This document shows positions 1 through 8,318 of a stretch of 64,000 bases of DNA, in pieces; the stretch's first letter is position 1; every line of letters begins with the position of its first letter. The translations under genes and the position numbers were made by a program. The DNA comes from Bog-532 sp963830385 (lineage in GTDB: Bacteria; Actinomycetota; Actinomycetes; Streptosporangiales; Streptosporangiaceae). The notes under the pieces were generated by a model. The model searched no databases. It saw only the letters and a program-made list of their open reading frames with translations, and was not told where the DNA came from. The stretch spans positions 930,001 through 994,000 of the forward strand of contig CAWHMD010000002.1 in assembly GCA_963830385.1 (NCBI GenBank), written 5' to 3'.

Positions 1-794
1 TCGGCGGCGACCTGGAACAGGTGGGTGACCAGCATGTCGAGCACCGCGCCGGTGGCGTCGTAGAACGCCGCCCGGTCGTCGATGTTGAGCGTCTCCGGCA
101 CGTCGATCTGCACGGACTCGATGTGCTCTCTGCTCCACATGGCGGCGAACAGCCCGTTGGCGAACCGCAGCACGTGCAGGTCCTGGGTGGCTTCCTTACC
201 CAGGAAGTGGTCGATCCGGTAGACCTGCGACTCGTTCAGTACCGAGTGCACAACCTGGTCGAGCTGCTCGAAGTTCTGCTGCGAGGTGCCGAACGGCTTC
301 TCGTACACAACCCGGGCGTTCTCGGCCAGCCCGTGCTGGCCCAGCGCCTGCGTCAGCTCGGTGAACGCCACCGGCGGGACCGCCAGGTAGTGGACCAGCT
401 GGGGGTCACCGCCGAGCTTCTCCTTGGCCTTGGCCAGGTTGTCCAGCAGGCTGCCGGGGTCGTCGCTGTTGAAGCCGCCGCCGGCGAAGAACACCCGCTG
501 GGAGAAGTCCTGCCAATCGGCCGGATCGGGCTTGGGCCCGAACTCCTCCAGGACGTCGTGGAAGTGAGCCCGGAAGTCCTCGTGCGCCACGTCGCCGCGG
601 CCGTTGCCGACCAGCAGCCACTGCTCCGGCAGCAGGTGCTCGAGCCACAGCTTGTAGAAGGCGGGCAGGACCATCCGCTTGGCGAGGTCGCCGGTCGCGC
701 CGAACAGCACGAAGATGGTCGGGCCGGGATCCGGGCTGTCGCCGGAGACGTTCGTCGTGGTGGTGCTAGTCGAGGCACTATTCGCAGTCGCCAT
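1..794 (-). CDS. zwf: glucose-6-phosphate dehydrogenase, N-terminal part (cut by window edge)
   Basis: This is the first enzyme of the oxidative pentose phosphate pathway, oxidising glucose-6-phosphate and making NAD(P)H. Reading back from the ATG at 794, the protein begins MATANSASTS and soon shows the nucleotide-binding motif FVLFGATGDLAKR. It then has YEKPFGT and the substrate-binding RIDHFLGKE, both diagnostic of the family. About 264 of the usual ~500 residues are present and the frame is open at base 1. The Thr/Ser-rich first 25 residues are a typical variable leader. The longer open frames on both strands here are shadows. Confidence 0.93.
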   Translation of the reverse strand, partial: MATANSASTSTTTTNVSGDSPDPGPTIFVLFGATGDLAKRMVLPAFYKLWLEHLLPEQWLLVGNGRGDVAHEDFRAHFHDVLEEFGPKPDPADWQDFSQRVFFAGGGFNSDDPGSLLDNLAKAKEKLGGDPQLVHYLAVPPVAFTELTQALGQHGLAENARVVYEKPFGTSQQNFEQLDQVVHSVLNESQVYRIDHFLGKEATQDLHVLRFANGLFAAMWSREHIESVQIDVPETLNIDDRAAFYDATGAVLDMLVTHLFQVAA

Positions 795-852
795 GACCCA
801 TAACCTAGTCGGCGACCTTGCCAGGCAGCTTCCGGGTGGCAAAGGTGAAGGT

Positions 853-2013
853 ATGGGTGTGCTGAACATGGACAGGCAGGCCGCCGCGGCCGAAGCGGCC
901 GGGCGGATGGCAGAGACCGCGACCGCGTGGCTGGCGGCGCTCGAGCCGGACCAGCGAGAGGTGGCCACCCGGCCCGCGCCCGGGACCGGGCTCGAGTCCG
1001 AGACCGAGCGGCAGCGGTGGTTCTACACCCCGACCGACCACGGCGGGCTGACCCTGGGCGCGCAGACCTCCGCCCAGCAGCGGCTCGCGCACCAGCTGAT
1101 CGCCTCCGGGCTGTCCCGGGCCGGCTACGTCACCGTGGCCACGATCATCGGGCTGGAGAACATCCTCGACCACACCGAGGGCTGGGTGGCCGGCTTCGAG
1201 CGCGACCGGGGCCGCGACCCCGAGCTGTACTACCTGCGGGTATTCGGTGAGCCGGGCGGTACCGAGCCGTGGGGCTGGCGGTTCGGCGGGCACCACGTCT
1301 CGCTCAACAACCTGGTCGTGGACGGCCGGGTGCAGGCGATGACCCCGTGTTTCCTGGGGGCCGACCCGGCCGTCTCGCCGCTGCTCGGCCCGGAGCCGCT
1401 GCGCCCGCTGGCCGGGGCCGAGGAACTGGCCCGGGAGCTGATGCGCTCGCTCGGCCCGGACCAGGAGGCGGCGGCCACCCTGCACCAGCGCGCCCCGTCC
1501 GACATCGTCGGCGGCAACCGCCCCCGCCTGGCGCCCGGCGACCAGATGATCCGGCTGCGGCACATCTGGAACGGCTACTTCACCGACCCGAAGGTCGCCG
1601 CCGACATCCTGGCCCTGGACAACGGCAACGAAGAATTCACCGGCTATGACTCCGACGATCACCGCGAGGTCGCATTGACCGCCGAGCCCCGGGGGCTGCC
1701 CGCCCGTGAGCTCGACGGTGACCAGCGCCGCCAGCTCCGCCGGGTGCTCGCCTGCTACCTGGGCCGGGTGCCCGACCTGGTCTCCCCGTTGGGCGACTAC
1801 GACGACGAACGCGCCCTCGACGCTGTGCACCTGGCCTGGGCCGGCCCGGTGGCCCCCGGCCAGCCCGTCTACTACCGCCTGCAGGGCCCCGGCCTGCTGA
1901 TCGAGTACGACAACGTGCAGCGCCGGGCCAACCACGCCCACTCCGTCTGGCGGGACCCGGAGTCCGACTTCGGCCTCGACGTCCTGGCCGCCCACCGCGC
2001 CGCCCACCACTGA
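853..2013 (+). CDS. DUF3500 domain protein
   Basis: A 386-residue soluble protein of unknown reaction. The stretch RWFYTPTDHGGLTLG, followed by HHVSLNN and later LIEYDN, is the pattern I know from the DUF3500 family, whose members are often annotated only as conserved hypothetical proteins. The start at 853 is chosen because AAGGTGAAGG lies just upstream; the open frame itself extends further 5' into the zwf promoter. It is divergent from zwf, so the 58 bp between them must hold both promoters. No signal peptide or membrane segment is visible. Confidence 0.75.
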   Translation: MGVLNMDRQAAAAEAAGRMAETATAWLAALEPDQREVATRPAPGTGLESETERQRWFYTPTDHGGLTLGAQTSAQQRLAHQLIASGLSRAGYVTVATIIGLENILDHTEGWVAGFERDRGRDPELYYLRVFGEPGGTEPWGWRFGGHHVSLNNLVVDGRVQAMTPCFLGADPAVSPLLGPEPLRPLAGAEELARELMRSLGPDQEAAATLHQRAPSDIVGGNRPRLAPGDQMIRLRHIWNGYFTDPKVAADILALDNGNEEFTGYDSDDHREVALTAEPRGLPARELDGDQRRQLRRVLACYLGRVPDLVSPLGDYDDERALDAVHLAWAGPVAPGQPVYYRLQGPGLLIEYDNVQRRANHAHSVWRDPESDFGLDVLAAHRAAHH

Positions 2014-2034
2014 TTCCCGGGCGGTCTCGAGTCT

Positions 2035-2066
2035 CGGGGCGGCTGGGTCTCGGGGCGGCTGGGTCT
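2035..2066. repeat. two tandem 16-bp repeats
   Basis: The unit CTCGGGGCGGCTGGGT occurs twice head to tail directly after the DUF3500 gene, followed by the start of a third copy. No function is evident. Confidence 0.7.
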
Positions 2067-2675
2067 CATGTGGCCAGTGAGCACTATGAGGCGAACAGGT
2101 GGCAGGGGCGGGTGTGACTGGAGCGCCGGAGAGGCCCGCCATGTATACACGGATGCCCCGCCTGGACGGCCACCGCGCTGCTGATCCGGCGCCGGGCCGT
2201 CTCCCGGGTCATGATCCATTGCTCGGTTGCGTTGTCAGTGAATAGCGCCGTCAACGTAACCGAGCGATGGATCTTGAAGCTCCTGTGACTGGAGCCTCGG
2301 GTGAGGCGCGCCACGTGCACACTCCTGGCCAGCCTGGCCCCATCCCGTCGCCGTCGTCCCGCCAGCCGGATAAGCGGGCCGGACGGGACGGGTCAAGCCG
2401 CCCGGGTTTGGCGGCTTGAGGCGGCACGGCCGGTCTGCTCGGCTGAGCGGCGGGCGACGGCGGACCGGGCAGGGGCGCCAGGCCAAAGAGGTCTTCCCTC
2501 CATCCCAGAGCCCGAAGTACCCCCGCCGGAGGCCACGACCGCGAGCCTCCCGTGGCTCGAGCCTACGGATCACGCGGATGGCTGGGGTCTGAGTGGGTAG
2601 AGGGTCTGAAGTGGCCGGGCTGGGTTAAGCCAAAAGGGCGCCGACGTCCGCCGGAATTACCTGCTGGGGAGCCGC

Positions 2676-2840
2676 CAGGATTGCCCGGTGGGGAGCCGCC
2701 AAGATCGCCGCTGGGCTTCGCCGCGATTGCCCGCCGGGAACCGGAGATTGCCCGCCGGGAGCCGGAGATTGCCCGCTAAAGGGCCGCTGGGGGGCCGCCG
2801 AGATTGCCCGCCGAGATTGCCCCGCCGAGGCGCCGCTGGA
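2676..2840. repeat. degenerate repeat field built on GATTGCCCGCCGGGA
   Basis: Two almost identical 21-bp units are adjacent at 2725-2745 and 2746-2766, each GATTGCCCGCCGGGA followed by A/G-CCGGA. Shorter or decayed copies occur on both sides. It is a tandem repeat that has expanded and decayed. It is not a CRISPR array because there are no unique spacers of constant length. Confidence 0.7.
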
Positions 2841-2845
2841 GAATT

Positions 2846-2912
2846 GAGTCTTCAATTGTTGAAGACTCATTTATTTCAGCTCACAGAGCTTGCCTTTTTG
2901 TTTATTTCAGCT
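2846..2912. promoter_or_regulatory. AT-rich palindrome plus duplicated TTTATTTCAGCT element
   Basis: 2846-2868 is a perfect palindrome: GAGTCTTCAA, three bases, then its exact complement. Next come two identical 12-bp direct repeats TTTATTTCAGCT at 2870-2881 and 2901-2912, 31 bp apart. The block lies 50-115 bp upstream of the small secreted protein gene and is strikingly AT-rich for this genome. It is probably a control region for that gene. The palindrome could alternatively be a terminator. Confidence 0.5.
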
Positions 2913-2961
2913 AATATGGTCGGTCGATGTAGCCGTTCGGATTCTGACGGGAGGCACGAGA

Positions 2962-3318
2962 ATGCAGCTCACGAGGACAGCACGGCGACTTCTGGCGACG
3001 GGTACGGTCGCGGCCGGAGCGATCAGCGGAATAGCGCTGACCACGGTGAACGCCACGTCGGCGAGCGCCGGCACGCTGCCCGCCTATACCGCCGACGGGT
3101 TCTGCAGCACGTCGGTGATCAATGCGGGCTCGCCAAAAATTGAAGGCAAAACCTGCACCGGGCTCTACAAGGTCACCAAGGCCACGTACAAATTCACCGA
3201 GGACAATATCAAGGCCTGCCCGGCGATGGGCGTGATGGTCCATCTCGACGAGAAATGGATCTCCCCGCCGACCGGCGGCGCACCCACGGTACTGGCCAGT
3301 TATCACGCTTACGTGTGA
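2962..3318 (+). CDS. small secreted protein of unknown function
   Basis: This 118-residue protein has a classic Sec signal: MQLTRTARRLLATGT, a hydrophobic core and SASAG as the likely cleavage site near residue 36. The mature part of about 80 residues contains three cysteines (GFCSTS, KTCTG, KACPA), consistent with a disulfide-bonded extracellular protein. I do not recognise the family. The ATG at 2962 is preceded by GGGAGG; the open frame starts earlier but without a signal sequence. It ends just before a strong hairpin. Confidence 0.75.
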   Translation: MQLTRTARRLLATGTVAAGAISGIALTTVNATSASAGTLPAYTADGFCSTSVINAGSPKIEGKTCTGLYKVTKATYKFTEDNIKACPAMGVMVHLDEKWISPPTGGAPTVLASYHAYV

Positions 3319-3344
3319 CGGTACAGCTACGCTGAGCGGTGTCC

Positions 3345-3384
3345 GGTGGGGGGAGCGCATCTGCAGGGGAGCGCTCCCCCCACC
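3345..3384. terminator. bidirectional hairpin terminator
   Basis: GGTGGGGGGAGCGC at 3345-3358 pairs perfectly with the complementary 14 bases at 3371-3384 across a 12-base loop. It sits between the convergent ends of the secreted-protein gene (+) and the anti-sigma gene (-), so it can serve both. Confidence 0.8.
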
Positions 3385-3392
3385 GCCGCGTT

Positions 3393-4136
3393 TTACGACC
3401 GCAGGGTGCCGCGCAGGACGCTGACGGCCGAGTGGACCGGGTTGCCGTTGTTGGCCTGGAGGCTGATGTCGACGGCCGAGTAACCGGCCATCAACCCGGC
3501 TGCCACCCCGAAGGTGGCCTGGCCGGACGGGGCCAGCGCCCCCATCGGCATCATCTTCAGCGTGGCCGGATCGAGCAGCCACACCTCGTAGTAATGGCCC
3601 TGCCCGGCCGCGGGCAGGCCGTCGGTGCTGACCTGGACCTGCCGGGCTCCGGAGGCGGCGGTGACGGTGACGGCCCCGCTGGCTCCGGCCGGCGCCTGCA
3701 ACGGGTGCAGCGCCGCCTGGTTCAGCACCGGCGGGCCGGAGCTGGACAGGCCGAGGCCGGCCGCGATCGCCCCGGCTGCGATCACGATCGCGGCGGCCAG
3801 CGCGAACAGACGGCGGCGCCGTCGGGGGCGGTCCGGGATCCGCTTCAGCCACTCCGGGATCTCCGGGTCCGAAGTGTCCGGAGTTTCTGACGGGGCTGGT
3901 GGGGCTGACAGTTCTGGCGGGGCTGGCGGGGTTGCGGGCGCCGGGGCGCTGGTCCGCTCGGCCCGGGCGGCGGCCCGCAGGGTGCCGGCCGCGACCACCA
4001 TCGAGACCAGCTCCTCCTGGCACTCCGGGCACCGGCGCAGATGGGCGGCCACCGCCAGCGTCTGCTCGCGGGTGCACTCGCCGGCCAGCAGCGCGGGCAG
4101 TTCGTCGGCGACGTGAGCGGGCTCCGGATCGGTCAT
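3393..4136 (-). CDS. RskA-like anti-sigma factor
   Basis: A membrane anti-sigma factor of 247 residues that should hold the neighbouring ECF sigma factor inactive. The N-terminus has the zinc-binding HLRRCPEC (H-x3-C-x2-C). A Pro/Ala linker follows, then one membrane helix (LFALAAAIVIAAGAIAAGL, about residues 110-130). The extracytoplasmic RskA-type domain holds QVQVSTDGLPAA and YYEVWLLD. It overlaps the sigma gene by 4 bp, so the two are translationally coupled. Release by regulated proteolysis is known for RskA proteins but is inferred here. Confidence 0.88.
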   Translation of the reverse strand: MTDPEPAHVADELPALLAGECTREQTLAVAAHLRRCPECQEELVSMVVAAGTLRAAARAERTSAPAPATPPAPPELSAPPAPSETPDTSDPEIPEWLKRIPDRPRRRRRLFALAAAIVIAAGAIAAGLGLSSSGPPVLNQAALHPLQAPAGASGAVTVTAASGARQVQVSTDGLPAAGQGHYYEVWLLDPATLKMMPMGALAPSGQATFGVAAGLMAGYSAVDISLQANNGNPVHSAVSVLRGTLRS

Positions 4137-4675
4137 AGAGCCCTCCCTTCCATCATGACCGCGAGCCGGCGCAGGCCGCGGGACACTCTGGCCTTGACCG
4201 TGCCCAGCGGGATTCCCAGCCGTTCGGCGATCTCCCGCTGAGTGAGCTGGCCAAAGTAGGCCAGTTCTATCGCTTCCCGCTGCTCCGCGGGCACCTGTGC
4301 CAGGGCGGCCCGGACCTCGGCGGCCCAGGCCAGTTGCTCGGCCAACTGGTTGCCGTCCTCTCCCATCAGGTCCCGGACCACGGCCACGTCCACCACGCCG
4401 CGGCGGCGGCGCAGCGCGTCAATGGCCCGGCGGCGGGCGATGGCGAACAGCCACGGCTCGAACCGGCGGTGCGGGTCGAGCTGGCTCCGGCACCGCCACA
4501 CATCCAGGAACGTGTCCTGCAGGACGTCCTCGACGTCGGGGGGCGGCACGAACCGGCGCAGGTAGCCGCGAACCGCGGGTCCATAACGCTGGTAACACTC
4601 CTCCAGAGCGCGCTCGTCGCCCGCCACCAGGCGTTCGCCAACCGGCTCGGGGGGCGTGTCGCTCATCTGGCTCAC
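4133..4675 (-). CDS. ECF RNA polymerase sigma factor
   Basis: This 180-residue sigma-70 family ECF factor has region 2 around YLRRFVPPPDVEDVLQDTF and WLFAIARRRAID, and region 4 with LPAEQ-like VPAEQREAIEL and the helix-turn-helix TQREIAERLGIPLGTVKARV. It overlaps the sortase gene upstream and the anti-sigma gene downstream by 4 bp each, so the four genes from the DUF4397 protein to the anti-sigma look like one operon. The likely role is to control its own cell-surface operon in response to an envelope signal; that is inference. Confidence 0.93.
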   Translation of the reverse strand: MSQMSDTPPEPVGERLVAGDERALEECYQRYGPAVRGYLRRFVPPPDVEDVLQDTFLDVWRCRSQLDPHRRFEPWLFAIARRRAIDALRRRRGVVDVAVVRDLMGEDGNQLAEQLAWAAEVRAALAQVPAEQREAIELAYFGQLTQREIAERLGIPLGTVKARVSRGLRRLAVMMEGRAL

Positions 4676-5379
4676 CGAACCGGGGTGGCCACGACAACGA
4701 TGTTGTCCAGGTAAAGACGCCTGGCCGCATCGTATGCTCCCCCGCAGCTGACCAGGACCAGCGCGGGTGCGCCCTGCTCCGCGAGAAGCCCGGAAAGGGC
4801 CAGCTCGTGCTGGGGCAGCAGCTGACGGCGGGTCACGGAGTAAGCGGCTACCCGGCCGGACGCGGTTCGCACGCGGACCGCGTCGCCCAGCTGGACGTCG
4901 TTCAGGTGCAGGAGCGCGCCCGGCACGCCGTCGTCGTCGATGTGGCCGGCCAGCAGGGTGGTGCCGCTCTGGCCGGGGGCGGGGCCGCGGTCATACCAGC
5001 CGACCTGGGCCGGTGGCGGGATGTCGAGCGCGCCGCCGGGGCCCACGCCCTCGGGCACCACCCGGGCGACGACGCCGATCGCGGGGATGGCCAGCGACAC
5101 CGGCGGGGACACGGCGGCGCCGGTGACCACCTGGGCCACCGCGGGCCGGTGGCCGCTGGGGGCGGCGGCGGCCACCGGGTCCTGAGTGACGGGAGCCGTG
5201 ACGGGGATCGTGACGGGCGAGCCCACCGGCGTGGCCGGCTGGGCAGGCGGCGCCAGCTCGACCGGGCTGGCCACCGGCCAGGCCAGCCAGGCGGCGATGG
5301 CGCCCGCCCCGACCAGGGCGGACGCCACCAGCCCGAGCAGGCCCCGGGCCCGCCGGCTGACCGGCCAGATGGAACGCAC
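4672..5379 (-). CDS. class F sortase
   Basis: A 235-residue membrane-anchored transpeptidase. It has an N-terminal membrane helix (GLLGLVASALVGAGAIAAW), a Pro/Thr-rich spacer and a sortase domain with the catalytic triad visible: His in TLLAGHID, Cys in LVLVSCGG, and an Arg in AARRLYLDN. Class F sortases are typical of Actinobacteria and attach or assemble surface proteins. The adjacent DUF4397 protein with its C-terminal membrane segment is the obvious candidate substrate, although I see no canonical LPXTG motif in it. Confidence 0.9.
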   Translation of the reverse strand: MRSIWPVSRRARGLLGLVASALVGAGAIAAWLAWPVASPVELAPPAQPATPVGSPVTIPVTAPVTQDPVAAAAPSGHRPAVAQVVTGAAVSPPVSLAIPAIGVVARVVPEGVGPGGALDIPPPAQVGWYDRGPAPGQSGTTLLAGHIDDDGVPGALLHLNDVQLGDAVRVRTASGRVAAYSVTRRQLLPQHELALSGLLAEQGAPALVLVSCGGAYDAARRLYLDNIVVVATPVR

Positions 5380-5384
5380 GCGGG

Positions 5385-6232
5385 CTAGCCCCGCCGGGCC
5401 CGGGGGGAGCGCAGCAGGCGGACCGAGGCCACCGCGCCGGCCGCGGCGATCGCCAGCAGCGCGGCAAACAGGCCGGCGGGCAGCCCGTGGTGGGTGGCGG
5501 CCGGGCTGTTACCGGTCACCACCATGCCCGGCATCCCCGACAGCGAGACCGTCTGGACGATGGCCGAGTACTTGGCCGACGACGAGCCGACGACGTAGAC
5601 GATGGTGTCAGCACCTGCTGTCACCGGCACCGAGGCGCCGGAGAGGGCGGCGGCACCGCTGCTGGCCACGTCGACGTCGACGCCGGTGTAGGTCTTGGCC
5701 GGCACGGTGACCGCGGCCTGCGCCCCGGGTGCCAGGCTGCTGGCCAGCGTGGTACCGCCGGCGGTGACCTTGACGGCCGGGGCGGCGGCGTTGTGGCTGA
5801 GCACCAGGCCGCCCTGGCCGGAGGGCACCGGGGCCAGGCTGCTGCGGTACAGCCCGATGGCGGGCTTGCCCGCGCTGTTCAGGTAGGCGATGGCGCTGGC
5901 GTTCTCACCGCTCGACAAGGTGGCCGACGCCGAGGCCAGGTAGTTGGACGAGCTGCAGGCCTGCCCGGCCTTGACGATGCCGAGCGAGTAGGTCCCGGCC
6001 GGCAGCGACAGCGACCTCTGGCTGGTGAAGGTGAACCCGGAGATGGCCGCCTTGCCGTCCGCGCACACGTCCACGGTGACACCCGGGACGCCGTGGATCA
6101 CGGTCAGCGCGGCGTCGCCGCTCGCGGCGCTGGCGGCGCCGGATGCCGCCAGGATGCCGCCAGGATGCCGCCGGCGGCCACCACCGCCGCCACGGTCGAA
6201 ACACCAAGCAATCGAGCTGCGAAAGCACGCAT
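5385..6232 (-). pseudogene. DUF4397 surface protein, frameshifted in its signal peptide by an extra 11-bp repeat
   Basis: The body (from about 6140 down to 5385) encodes a DUF4397 domain: LTVIHGVPGVTVDVCADG, a beta-rich region, then a C-terminal membrane helix and basic tail (VRLLRSPRARRG). The ATG at 6232, with GAGGAG six bases upstream, starts a good signal peptide (MRAFAARLLGVSTVAAVVAA). It runs out of frame at an 11-bp tandem repeat and stops early. Removing one repeat unit joins the signal peptide to the body in frame with a SAASG-type cleavage region. It leads the sortase/sigma/anti-sigma operon. It may be switched off by slippage, or this may be an assembly error. Confidence 0.82.
6141..6172. 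repeat. 11-bp tandem repeat, 2.9 copies, inside a signal peptide
   Basis: GGATGCCGCCA occurs at 6141-6151 and 6152-6162, followed by ten matching bases to 6172. Eleven is not a multiple of three, so each gain or loss of a unit changes the reading frame of the DUF4397 gene. Two units would give an intact gene; nearly three are present. Confidence 0.9.
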
Positions 6233-6386
6233 TGCATATCTCCTCGGGATGGGGCCCGCACCGCTGCGGTCCTTCCGGTGGTGATTCGCGCGGAAACGGC
6301 GTCCGGATGCATCCCGGGGCAAATCGTGATCTACGGGTAGGGCGGGCGCCGGGCCGGCCGGGCGGTCCCGATGGCACGATGACGGG

Positions 6387-7154
6387 ATGGATCTCTTCGA
6401 TCTCACCGGGAAAGTGGCCGTCGTCACCGGGGGCACCCGCGGTATCGGTCTGATGATGGCGCGCGGGCTGGTCCAGGCGGGCGCGGCGGTCTACGTCAGC
6501 TCGCGCAAACCCGAGGCCGGCGAGGCCACCGCCGAGGAATTGTCAGAGTACGGGCGGGTGGTCTCGGTACCGGCCGACCTGTCCTCGGAGGCCGAGTGCC
6601 GGCGGCTGGCTGAGGTCGTCGGCCAGTCCGAGCCTGGAGTGCACATCCTGGTCAACAACGCCGGCGCGGCCTGGGGGGCGCCGCTCGAGCAGTACCCCGA
6701 GTCGGCCTGGGACAAGCTCGTCAACCTGAACCTCAAGGCGCCGTTCTTCCTGGTGCGGGCGTTCCTGCCGCTGCTCGAGGCGGCCGCCACGGCCGACGAC
6801 CCGGCCCGGGTGATCAACGTCGGCAGCATCGACGGGCTGCAGGTGCCGCCGATGCCGACCTACGCCTACTCCTCGACCAAGGCCGGGCTGCACCAGCTGA
6901 CCCGGGTGCTGGCCCGCGAGCTGGGACCGCGGCACATCACCGTCAACGCGGTCGCACCGGGGCCGTTCGAGTCGAAGATGATGGCCGCCACGCTGGCCGA
7001 GCACGGCGAGTCGATCGCGGCCGCCGCCCCGCTGGGCCGGATCGGCCGGGCCGAGGACATGGCCGGGGTGGCGATCTACCTGAGCGGGCGGGGCGGCTCC
7101 TACGTCACCGGCGCGATCATCCCGGTCGACGGCGGCATCTGGGCTGCCAGCTAG
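6387..7154 (+). CDS. SDR family oxidoreductase
   Basis: A classical short-chain dehydrogenase/reductase of 255 residues, NAD(P)-dependent. It shows the cofactor motif TGGTRGIG near residue 14, NNAG near 90, the catalytic Tyr and Lys in YAYSSTKAG, and VDGGIWAAS at the end. The pattern resembles 3-oxoacyl-ACP reductase and gluconate 5-dehydrogenase-like SDRs; the substrate cannot be told. The ATG at 6387 fits the MDLFDLTGKVAVVTGG start seen in relatives. It converges on the topoisomerase gene and their ends overlap by 4 bp. Confidence 0.9.
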   Translation: MDLFDLTGKVAVVTGGTRGIGLMMARGLVQAGAAVYVSSRKPEAGEATAEELSEYGRVVSVPADLSSEAECRRLAEVVGQSEPGVHILVNNAGAAWGAPLEQYPESAWDKLVNLNLKAPFFLVRAFLPLLEAAATADDPARVINVGSIDGLQVPPMPTYAYSSTKAGLHQLTRVLARELGPRHITVNAVAPGPFESKMMAATLAEHGESIAAAAPLGRIGRAEDMAGVAIYLSGRGGSYVTGAIIPVDGGIWAAS

Positions 7155-8215
7155 GCAGCTGGATCGTCCGCCGAATCACCCTCAGCGGACAGCAGGGTGT
7201 GCACGGCCGCCTCGGCTTCGACGGCGGCGGGCAGCCGGGCGGGCCCGGCCGGCACCGACGGCAGCACCCCGTCGGCCTCGTAGAGGGTGATCAGCCGGGG
7301 ATCGATGTAGGACGAGCGGGCCACGGTGGGGGTGTCGCCGAGCCAGTCGGCCACCCCCTTGACGCTGGCGGTGATGACCCGCTGGCGGTCCCGGCCTTCC
7401 GGCGCCGGGGCGGGCTCGGCGCCGGCCAGCAGCAGCGCCATCAGCACGGTGGCGTTCCAGGTGCGGAACTCCTTGGCGGTGAAGTGCGCCCCGGCCCGGC
7501 CGGCGATGTAGGAGCTGACGTCGTGGGAGTGCAGCGGCCGCCAGGCGCCGTCCTGCTCCCAGGCGAACAGGTGGTCCAGGTCGCTGCCGGCCTGGGTCAG
7601 CGCCCGCAGGGTGGGCAGGACGGCCCGGTCGGTGACGGTGATCTCCCGCCGCTTGCCCTCCTTGGCCACGTAGTCGAACCGCACGCCGGACCGGCCCACG
7701 GTCACATGCCGCTTCTCCAGCGTGGCCACACCGTAGTGGTGGTCCAGCTCGGCGTACCGTTCACCGCCGATCCGGAACAGGCCCAGGTCGATGAGGCGGA
7801 CCGCGGTGGCCACCACCCGGTCCCGGTCCAGATTCCGGCGGCGCAGGTCGTGCAGGGCGGCGTCGCGCAGCCCGGGCAGGGCGGCCGCGAACCGCAGCAT
7901 GTGCGTGAACTTCTGCGCGTCCCGGTACTGGCGCCACCGGTCGTGGTAGCGGTACTGGGTGCGGCCGCGGCTGTCGACCCCGGTGGCCTGGATGTGGCCG
8001 AGCGGGTCGGGCGAGATCCACACCTGCTGCCAGGCGGGCGGCAGCACCAGCGCGCGGATCCGGCTCAGGGTAGCGGGATCGGTGACCGGCGCTCCGGCCG
8101 GATCGGTGTAGCCGAAGCCGTCCGGGGCCGGTTGCCGGGTGATGCCCGGGCCGCGCGGATCGCTGCGGACCAGGCCGGCCACGGCCGCCTCACTGCCCGC
8201 AATCACACTGTCCAT
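7151..8215 (-). CDS. DNA topoisomerase IB (poxvirus type)
   Basis: It relaxes supercoils by cutting one strand through a 3'-phosphotyrosyl intermediate. The 354-residue protein has the bacterial/poxviral TopIB layout. The N-terminal domain includes LPPAWQQVWISPDP and HIQATGVDSRGRTQYRYH. The catalytic domain includes RIGGERYAE, AKEFRTWNAT and the probable active-site tyrosine in ARSSYIDPRLI near the C-terminus. The ATG at 8215 has AAAGGGG eight bases upstream; the longer frame upstream has no such site. Bacterial members are scattered accessory topoisomerases. Confidence 0.92.
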   Translation of the reverse strand: MDSVIAGSEAAVAGLVRSDPRGPGITRQPAPDGFGYTDPAGAPVTDPATLSRIRALVLPPAWQQVWISPDPLGHIQATGVDSRGRTQYRYHDRWRQYRDAQKFTHMLRFAAALPGLRDAALHDLRRRNLDRDRVVATAVRLIDLGLFRIGGERYAELDHHYGVATLEKRHVTVGRSGVRFDYVAKEGKRREITVTDRAVLPTLRALTQAGSDLDHLFAWEQDGAWRPLHSHDVSSYIAGRAGAHFTAKEFRTWNATVLMALLLAGAEPAPAPEGRDRQRVITASVKGVADWLGDTPTVARSSYIDPRLITLYEADGVLPSVPAGPARLPAAVEAEAAVHTLLSAEGDSADDPAA

Positions 8216-8318
8216 CAGTGTGCCCCTTTCGCAACTCCAGTCCCCATTGCCAACCGGGGCCCGGGGGGCCTTAATTAACGTATTTGACCCAGCGGCGAGG
8301 CCAGGGGTGAGTTCTGCC

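Larger units (their letters stand above)
2014..2961. other. 948-bp gene-poor stretch with repeats
   Basis: I see no convincing gene here. It holds a 16-bp tandem repeat (2035-2066), two imperfect ~37-bp copies of one block (2114-2150 and 2285-2322, both starting GTGACTGGAG and ending in a cACAC-type motif), a degenerate 21-bp repeat field (2676-2840) and an AT-rich palindrome region (2846-2912). Open frames in it on both strands have no recognisable protein character. Confidence 0.5.

Noticed and set aside
805..2142. Long minus-strand open frame of 445 codons opposite the DUF3500 gene
   Set aside because: Antisense shadow typical of very GC-rich DNA. Its composition (Gly/Val/Arg-rich, no domain) is not protein-like, while the plus strand has clear family motifs.
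2676..2840. Repeat field as a possible CRISPR array
   Set aside because: Units are directly adjacent and degenerate, with no spacers of constant length and no cas genes in the window.
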